This document shows positions 20,673-25,097 of a DNA stretch of 25,097 bases, one piece after another. This stretch comes from JBOHUX01 sp050734915 (lineage in GTDB: Bacteria; Chloroflexota; Dormibacteria; Dormibacterales; Dormibacteraceae). Every line of letters begins with the position of its first letter. The first letter of the stretch is position 1. The stretch is taken from positions 1 to 25,097 of the forward strand of contig JBOHUX010000010.1 in assembly GCA_050734915.1 (NCBI GenBank). Direction: 5' to 3'. The position numbers and the translations under genes were made by a program. The notes under the pieces were generated by a model. That model saw only the letters and a program-made list of their open reading frames with translations. It searched no databases and was not told the origin of the DNA.

Positions 20673-21965
20673 TCATCGGTGGTCGCCCGGAAGGACCGGC
20701 ACAACCCGCCGGCGGCCCCACGTCTCTGGACGGGCTAACGCGCGAACGGTCCGGATCATGCGTTGGAGCCGGCCAGCGCCCTTGACCCGCCGTCCGGGCG
20801 GGTCCGGCACGCGCGGCTGGCGGGATCGGACCAGGATGGTGAGGAGCCACAGCGTGGCCAGCAAGAGCACCGGCGCGGGACCGAGGTGGGGAAGCCCGAT
20901 CATCGTCACGAGAAGTGCCGCCGCGCCCGCCCACTGCCATCGCGGGGCTTCGCTGCCGAGATAGAGCCAGGCTGCCACCACGAGGGCGAACAGGTCGGAG
21001 TCGTGATGGTAGGGGCTCGCCAGGTAGGAGCCCAGCAGGCCGGCGACGAGTGCCAGCTCCAGAGACCGCCGGTGGCGCCAGGCGGCGACCAGCGCCACCC
21101 CACCGCAGGCGAGCTCGACCGTCCGGGCCAGGGGACCGGCCCCCAAGAGGGCGGCGAGCGTGTAGGTCTGGTTGCCGAGGTGCGGGCTCTCGACACCCAA
21201 CGCCGCCGCGTACTGTGCCAGCCCGGCGCTCCCGAGGGTGAGCGCCGATGCGACGGCCAAGCCAAGGGCTCCGAGGGTCCATGCGACGAGAGCGCGACGA
21301 TGGCCGGTGAAGATGAGGATGAGAGGGCAGAGGATGGCGACCTGGGGCTTGAGGAGCACGGCGAGCAGCACGAGGCCGGCGGCCACCTGCCGGTCGCGCT
21401 TGAGAAGGGACCACGCGAGAATCACGGACCCGGCCGCCAGGGGCACGATCTGCCCCATCTTCAGCGCGTAGAGGACCGGATATGCAGTCGCTCCGACAAG
21501 CAGGATGGCGAGCTTGCGGAGGCGGTTCCCGGGGATCGCGAGCCAGCCCGCGACGGCATAGAGGGCCGCGTTCAAGAGCACCCAGATGTCGTAGGCGACC
21601 GTGAGCGGGAGGCGTGCCAGGGGCGCTACCAGCCACGCCACCGGCGGCGGCGTGACGTAGAGCGTCTTCCACGAGAACTCGTCGCCCGGCGCATGCGTGG
21701 CGATGAACTGAACTCGTTGGAACGCCAGATCGTAGATGTGTGACCAGCCATGCACCAGGCCGATCCGGGCGCCGTCGTAGTAGAGGCTGAAGTCGTTCGG
21801 ATCCGGCGCCTTCGGGAAGTCGCCGAACGAGTAGCGGAGGTCGATCAGGGTCAGCCACCAGAAGGCGATGGCGATCACTGCGAGCAGCGCCAGCCCACCT
21901 GCTCGTCCGCGTCCGCCGGGAGTGCCGCTGCGGTCGAGGTCCGGCCGACGGTCTCCTGCGATCAC
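20673..21965 (-). CDS. GT87-family polytopic glycosyltransferase (copy 2)
   Basis: 430-residue multi-helix membrane protein from GTG 21965, overlapping the upstream GT87 stop (GTGA). After a short, charged cytoplasmic N terminus (1-24) helix 1 follows. The first outer loop has NDFSLYYDGARIGLVHGW with Asp58, then SHIYD; TPPPVAWLVAPLARLP and AAGLVLLAVLLKPQVAILCP are as in the other copies. A SPYHHDSDLFALVVAAWLYL segment marks the C-terminal helical region. About 50 basic residues (RRVKGAGRLQR and on) form a cytoplasmic tail absent from copies 1 and 3. The frame stays open for another kilobase upstream, but that overlaps the next gene and is not family-like. Confidence 0.9.
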   Translation of the reverse strand: MIAGDRRPDLDRSGTPGGRGRAGGLALLAVIAIAFWWLTLIDLRYSFGDFPKAPDPNDFSLYYDGARIGLVHGWSHIYDLAFQRVQFIATHAPGDEFSWKTLYVTPPPVAWLVAPLARLPLTVAYDIWVLLNAALYAVAGWLAIPGNRLRKLAILLVGATAYPVLYALKMGQIVPLAAGSVILAWSLLKRDRQVAAGLVLLAVLLKPQVAILCPLILIFTGHRRALVAWTLGALGLAVASALTLGSAGLAQYAAALGVESPHLGNQTYTLAALLGAGPLARTVELACGGVALVAAWRHRRSLELALVAGLLGSYLASPYHHDSDLFALVVAAWLYLGSEAPRWQWAGAAALLVTMIGLPHLGPAPVLLLATLWLLTILVRSRQPRVPDPPGRRVKGAGRLQRMIRTVRALARPETWGRRRVVPVLPGDHR

Positions 21966-23179
21966 GCGCCGGCCGCCACATCGGGCGCCTCGGCCAGGCG
22001 GCGGAAGCCGGCGTTGCCGGCCCCACCGGACTCGCGGGCGCCCCGGACCGGCCACGCGAGCCAGACGATCCAGACTGCCTCGATCGCCGGCCAGAGCGCG
22101 ACCTGGAGCTGAGCGGGGACATAGGCCGCCCCGGCCAGGAGCGGGCTGCCGGTGAGCAGCATCGCGGCCGCTATGAGGGCGGCGCCCATCCCTGGCCGCG
22201 CGGCGAGCTGGATGGCGGCCACGGCGACGAGGGCGAGGTAGTCCTGGAAGTGCCAGTAGGGGGCCATCACGGCGGAGGCGATCACGGCCGCGGCAAGCAC
22301 GACGCCGGGCTCCCGGCGACTCCTGGCGGCGACCAGGAGAGCGAGGGCCACCACGGCCACCTGAACGGCCAGGGTCCAGGGCCCATGCCCGAGGATGCCC
22401 GCCAGTGTGTAGGCGGATTCCTGGGCCGCATGCGGAGCTCTCAGGGCCCCCAGATATTGCTGGACGCCGCCCCACCCGATCGCGGCCACCGAGCCGCCCG
22501 CGAGGACGGCGGCGCCCACCGCCCAGCCGACCAGGGTGCGCCAGCGGCGGGCGACGAGCAGAGCGATCGGCAACAGGATCACCAGCTGGGGCTTGACGCA
22601 GATGAGGGAGAGCACGAGCCCGGCGGCAAGGTGCCGATGGCGCCGCATCAGCCACCAGCCGAACAGGAGGGCGGCCGCCACCACGGCGCTGCTCTGGCCG
22701 AGGAAGAGGGTGTAGGCGATCGGGTAGAGCCCCGCCAGCGCGAGCAGGTACGGCATCCGCCAGCGGCCGGCGGGCGCGGCGAGGGCGAACGCGATCGCCA
22801 GCAGAGCGCCCAGGAGGAGCATCCAGACGGCGTCTGCCAGCGCGTAGGGCAGGTAGCTGAGCGGAAGGACCATCAAGATCATCGGTGGCGGGGTCAACAG
22901 GGCAGGAAGGTGGGCGCCGAAGCCGAGCAGGGGATGTCCCACCAGGCTGCTGTCGTAGAGGTGCGTCCACCCGCGGGCGCGTCCGACCCGGGCTCCCCAG
23001 TCGTAGAGGGCGAAGTCGCCCCCCCGCCCGTGGGCGGCCACGAGATGGACAAAGCGGACGAGATTGGCCTCCACCGAGATCACCAGACCGGCGATCAGGG
23101 CCAGCATCAAGGGGGAGCGCAAGCGCGCCAGCGCCGCCGGCCGCACCGCTCCCGAGCCCGCCTCGCGCGCGCCGGTCAA
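21962..23179 (-). CDS. GT87-family polytopic glycosyltransferase (copy 3)
   Basis: 405-residue GT-C membrane protein. TTG 23179 overlaps the FAD-protein stop (TTGA) and is chosen as start; GTG 23146 is the alternative and would still precede helix 1. The outer loop carries GDFALYDWGARVGRARGW with Asp55, then THLYD. LTPPPMILMVLPLSYLP and AAGLVLSLICVKPQLVILLP align with the other copies, and APYWHFQDYLALVAVA near the C terminus matches their histidine-acidic helix. It is the most diverged of the three in the TPP loop (MILM for AWLV), which may mean a different acceptor. It sits in a translationally coupled run with the FAD protein and copy 2. Confidence 0.88.
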   Translation of the reverse strand: MTGAREAGSGAVRPAALARLRSPLMLALIAGLVISVEANLVRFVHLVAAHGRGGDFALYDWGARVGRARGWTHLYDSSLVGHPLLGFGAHLPALLTPPPMILMVLPLSYLPYALADAVWMLLLGALLAIAFALAAPAGRWRMPYLLALAGLYPIAYTLFLGQSSAVVAAALLFGWWLMRRHRHLAAGLVLSLICVKPQLVILLPIALLVARRWRTLVGWAVGAAVLAGGSVAAIGWGGVQQYLGALRAPHAAQESAYTLAGILGHGPWTLAVQVAVVALALLVAARSRREPGVVLAAAVIASAVMAPYWHFQDYLALVAVAAIQLAARPGMGAALIAAAMLLTGSPLLAGAAYVPAQLQVALWPAIEAVWIVWLAWPVRGARESGGAGNAGFRRLAEAPDVAAGA

Positions 23180-24660
23180 CTCGCCAGTCGGTGCGGGATC
23201 AGCCGTCCGGGGGTCCCGGCGACGTCCTCGCGAACCTCCTCGTGATACTCGGCGTCCCCGTTCACGCGCCAGGGATCGTGCGCCGACCCCAGCGCGATGT
23301 TCCGCGCCACCAGGAGGCCCGTCATCATCGAGTGGTCCTGGTTGTTGTACTTGTGCATCCCATTCCGGCCGACCAGGTGAAGGTTGGCGAGGGAGCGCTC
23401 GAGGTAGCGCCGGATCACCTCGATCCGGGCCTCGTACCCATCGTCGTAGACGGGGTACGCCTTGGCCTGGCGCACCACACAGCCGTCGAACACCGCCCGC
23501 CGCGCGCAGATGCCCACCTGCTCGATCTCCGCCGCCCCCAGCCGGAGGAGGTCCGGGTCGCTCATCGACCAGAGCCCGTCCCCCTCGAAGCAGAAGTACT
23601 CGAGGCCGAGGCAGGTCTTCGTCTGGTCGGGCACCATCGCGCCGCTCCAGTTCTTGAAGTTCTGGACACGGCCGACCTTGACGCCGGGGTCGTGGATGTA
23701 GATCCAGTTGTCGGGGAAGAGGTTCTCGGCGTCGATCATCAGGGCGATTGTCAGGAAGTCCCGATACTTGAGGCCCCCGGCCGCCCGCCGGACGGCCTCC
23801 GGCGCGGCCGGTTGGAGCCGCGCGATCAGCTCCTTGATCGGCAGGCTGGACACGAAGTCCGAACCGTCGATGTCGGCCCGCGCGCCGTTGCGGTCGCGGA
23901 CGATCGCGCTCACCACCCGCCCCTGCCGGTGCCTCAACCCGAGCACCTCGGCTCCGAGCCGCACCGGCTGCCCCGACCCCGCGAGCAGAGCCGCGACCCG
24001 GTCCCACATCTGGCCGGGCCCCAGGCGGGGATACCTGAACTCGTCGATCAGGGTCTTGATGACCTCGCCGCGTGAGGCGGGGCGCCGCCGCGGCAGGACC
24101 GCGCTCTTGATCACCTTGACGAGGTCCAGACCCTTGATCCGCTGTGCCGCCCAGTCGGCGGAGATCTCGTCCGTGCGCATGCCCCAGACCTTCTCCGTGT
24201 AGGTCTTGAAGAAGAGCTCGAAGAGCCGGCGGCCGAACTGGCCGACGACCCAGTCCTCGACGGTCCGCGCGTTCCGGGGCGGCCGGATCCTGGCCTTCGC
24301 GTAGCTGGCGACGCAGCGGACGGTCTCCCGGGGTCCCAGGTTGACGAGCGCGTTGGCGGCCCGGAGCGGGTAGTCGAAGTAGCGCCCGCCGTAGTGGATG
24401 CGGGAGAGGCGTCCGCAGGTCAGCATCTGGTCGCCGAGGAGCTCGGTCCAGAGCTCCTCGATCTCCTGGTTCTTGCTGAAGAAGCGGTGGCCGCCGATGT
24501 CGAACCGGTATCCCCGGTGCTCGACGGTGCGCGCGATCCCGCCGACGTAGCGCGGATCCCTCTCGAGGACGGTGACCGGGACCTGGTGCCTGGTCAGTTC
24601 GTAGGCCGCGGTCAGCCCAGCCGGACCGGCTCCCAGGACGACCGTCCGCCGGTGGCTCAC
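23176..24660 (-). CDS. FAD/NAD(P)-binding oxidoreductase, UDP-galactopyranose mutase-like
   Basis: 494-residue flavoprotein without signal peptide. VVLGAGPAGLTAAYEL (7-22) and the acidic VLERD form the dinucleotide fold. GGIARTVEHRGYRFDIGGHRFF is the amine-oxidase/UGM-type second FAD block, and LVGRNGMHKYNNQDHSMMTGLL (430-450) is the C-terminal FAD contact, typical of the subgroup found in cell-surface polysaccharide clusters. The middle has HYGGRYFDYPL and KTYTEKVWGM, also found in UDP-galactopyranose mutase-like proteins. GTG 24660 overlaps the upstream small gene (GTGA). It may isomerise a nucleotide sugar or act on a lipid-linked intermediate. Often auto-annotated as protoporphyrinogen oxidase, which the context does not support. 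Confidence 0.87.
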   Translation of the reverse strand: MSHRRTVVLGAGPAGLTAAYELTRHQVPVTVLERDPRYVGGIARTVEHRGYRFDIGGHRFFSKNQEIEELWTELLGDQMLTCGRLSRIHYGGRYFDYPLRAANALVNLGPRETVRCVASYAKARIRPPRNARTVEDWVVGQFGRRLFELFFKTYTEKVWGMRTDEISADWAAQRIKGLDLVKVIKSAVLPRRRPASRGEVIKTLIDEFRYPRLGPGQMWDRVAALLAGSGQPVRLGAEVLGLRHRQGRVVSAIVRDRNGARADIDGSDFVSSLPIKELIARLQPAAPEAVRRAAGGLKYRDFLTIALMIDAENLFPDNWIYIHDPGVKVGRVQNFKNWSGAMVPDQTKTCLGLEYFCFEGDGLWSMSDPDLLRLGAAEIEQVGICARRAVFDGCVVRQAKAYPVYDDGYEARIEVIRRYLERSLANLHLVGRNGMHKYNNQDHSMMTGLLVARNIALGSAHDPWRVNGDAEYHEEVREDVAGTPGRLIPHRLAS

Positions 24661-24836
24661 GAGGCGCGCCTCAGCGCGGCGATGCCGAGGGGCGCGGGGC
24701 TGGGCTCGACGGCCGGCTCGGCCTCGTCGAGACGCATGCCGGGAAGGCGGCAGACCGCGAGACCTGCGAGGCCCCCGGCCGCAGCGAAGGCGAACGCTAG
24801 GCCCAGTGAAGCAAGCACGAGCAGAGGCTCAGACAA
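24657..24836 (-). CDS. Small single-span membrane protein
   Basis: 59 residues if TTG 24836 is used, which overlaps the previous stop by eight bases. One hydrophobic helix of about 25 residues (PLLVLASLGLAFAFAAAGGL and on) is followed by CRLPGM and an acidic-then-basic tail. No family is recognised. Alternatives are an in-frame GTG slightly downstream, or ATG 24908, which would overlap the upstream gene by 80 bases and is less likely. The GTGA overlap with the FAD-protein gene supports its being a real coupled gene, perhaps a membrane anchor for that flavoprotein. Confidence 0.55.
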   Translation of the reverse strand: MSEPLLVLASLGLAFAFAAAGGLAGLAVCRLPGMRLDEAEPAVEPSPAPLGIAALRRAS

Positions 24837-25097
24837 GAGTGGGTACCGCTTCCCTTGCCGGCGACGGTTCGGGTGCTGGACCACGCCCGATGGCGGCGAG
24901 GGAGGCAAGCCAGAGCACCAGGATCCCGAGGGGGCCGGCTGCCGCCCAGCCCTCGAGGATCGCGTCGTTGCGGAGGCCTGCGCCGATGGCGTCGATGAGC
25001 GCGGTGTGGGCGGGGCTCATCAGTAGGACGGCGGCTGCGACCGCGGCCAGTATCCGCCAGCGACCATGCCGGATCGACCAGTGGATCAGCACCAGGA
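24829..25097 (-). CDS. C-terminal part of a membrane protein (truncated by window edge)
   Basis: The frame is open to the last base of the window on the minus strand and ends at TGA 24831-24829. About 89 residues are visible. RWRILAAVAAAVLLMSP and AAAGPLGILVLWLASLAAIG are two hydrophobic segments, separated by an amphipathic loop (AHTALIDAIGAGLRNDAILEGW) and followed by a Pro/Glu-rich cytoplasmic-like tail. Most likely the end of a longer polytopic protein in the same operon as the glycosyltransferases. GTG 25092 would make it a self-contained 87-residue gene, but nothing supports that start. Family not recognisable. Confidence 0.5.
   Translation of the reverse strand, partial: LVLIHWSIRHGRWRILAAVAAAVLLMSPAHTALIDAIGAGLRNDAILEGWAAAGPLGILVLWLASLAAIGRGPAPEPSPAREAVPTLV

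Noticed and set aside
21966..22970. Upstream extension of the GT87 copy 2 frame
   Set aside because: The extra kilobase is Arg/Pro/Gly-rich, overlaps GT87 copy 3 completely, and the GTGA junction at 21965 gives a normal start.
22885..24075. 396-codon plus-strand frame antisense to the flavoprotein and GT87 copy 3
   Set aside because: Same antisense composition effect; the minus-strand flavoprotein has intact FAD motifs at both ends.
23176..24660. Calling the flavoprotein protoporphyrinogen oxidase (HemG/HemY)
   Set aside because: The fold is shared, but the KYNNQDHSMMT C terminus and the glycosyltransferase context fit the polysaccharide-cluster subgroup better.

Overview
The window is a very GC-rich bacterial segment (roughly 70% by eye) with tightly packed genes. 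Many neighbours overlap through GTGA, ATGA or TTGA junctions, and GTG and TTG starts are common. The gene order trpEGDCFBA-aroH-aroF, an AroH-type chorismate mutase, TadE/TadG-type pilus genes and GT87 glycosyltransferases together fit a Terrabacteria lineage (Chloroflexota, Dormibacterota or Actinomycetota-like). I cannot be more precise from sequence alone, and no rRNA, tRNA, CRISPR array, phage or insertion sequence was seen.

Layout. (1) 1-7708, plus strand: an aromatic amino-acid operon. It starts inside trpE (the start codon lies outside the window) and runs trpG, trpD, trpC, trpF, trpB, trpA, aroH (chorismate mutase) and aroF (DAHP synthase with an N-terminal regulatory domain). It therefore holds the whole chorismate-to-tryptophan path, the entry enzyme of the shikimate path and the branch enzyme toward Phe/Tyr. 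(2) 7709-13338: an island unrelated to aromatic metabolism. It has a short repeat-rich spacer, two TadE-like pseudopilin genes, a 629-residue Tad/TadG-like exported protein and a tiny membrane-peptide gene with a near-perfect Shine-Dalgarno site. Convergent to these is a two-component system (OmpR-type regulator plus HAMP histidine kinase), followed by a divergent single-span membrane protein. (3) 13421-17817, plus strand: the aromatic theme resumes with tyrA and aroA. Continuing in the same overlapping unit are a free-standing B3/B4 domain protein (the tRNA-editing domain of PheRS beta) and a DAO-family FAD oxidase; a COG4112-like Nudix protein follows. (4) 17835-25097, minus strand: a conserved hypothetical gene, then a glycosylation cluster read right to left. 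That cluster runs: C-terminal end of a membrane protein, a small membrane protein, a UDP-galactopyranose-mutase-like FAD protein, two GT87 polytopic glycosyltransferases, a GT2 polyprenyl-phosphate-sugar synthase-like enzyme and a third GT87.

How it works together. Regions 1 and 3 cover most of the route from PEP/erythrose-4-phosphate entry through EPSP to Trp and Tyr. Feedback control is visible in TrpE (Trp-site LLES motif) and in the N-terminal domain of DAHP synthase, while TyrA has no ACT domain. The island probably splits an ancestral aro/trp supraoperon. The minus-strand cluster makes sense as a lipid-linked glycan module: the GT2 enzyme would charge a polyprenyl-phosphate carrier and the three GT-C enzymes would use it outside the membrane.

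Most worth a second look: the free-standing B3/B4 domain beside tyrosine biosynthesis, the Tad island with its two small membrane proteins around a two-component system, the Glu-to-Asp change at the catalytic position of AroH, the three-paralogue GT87 module, and several perfect palindromes or hairpins at gene boundaries. None of these is proven to be a new system.
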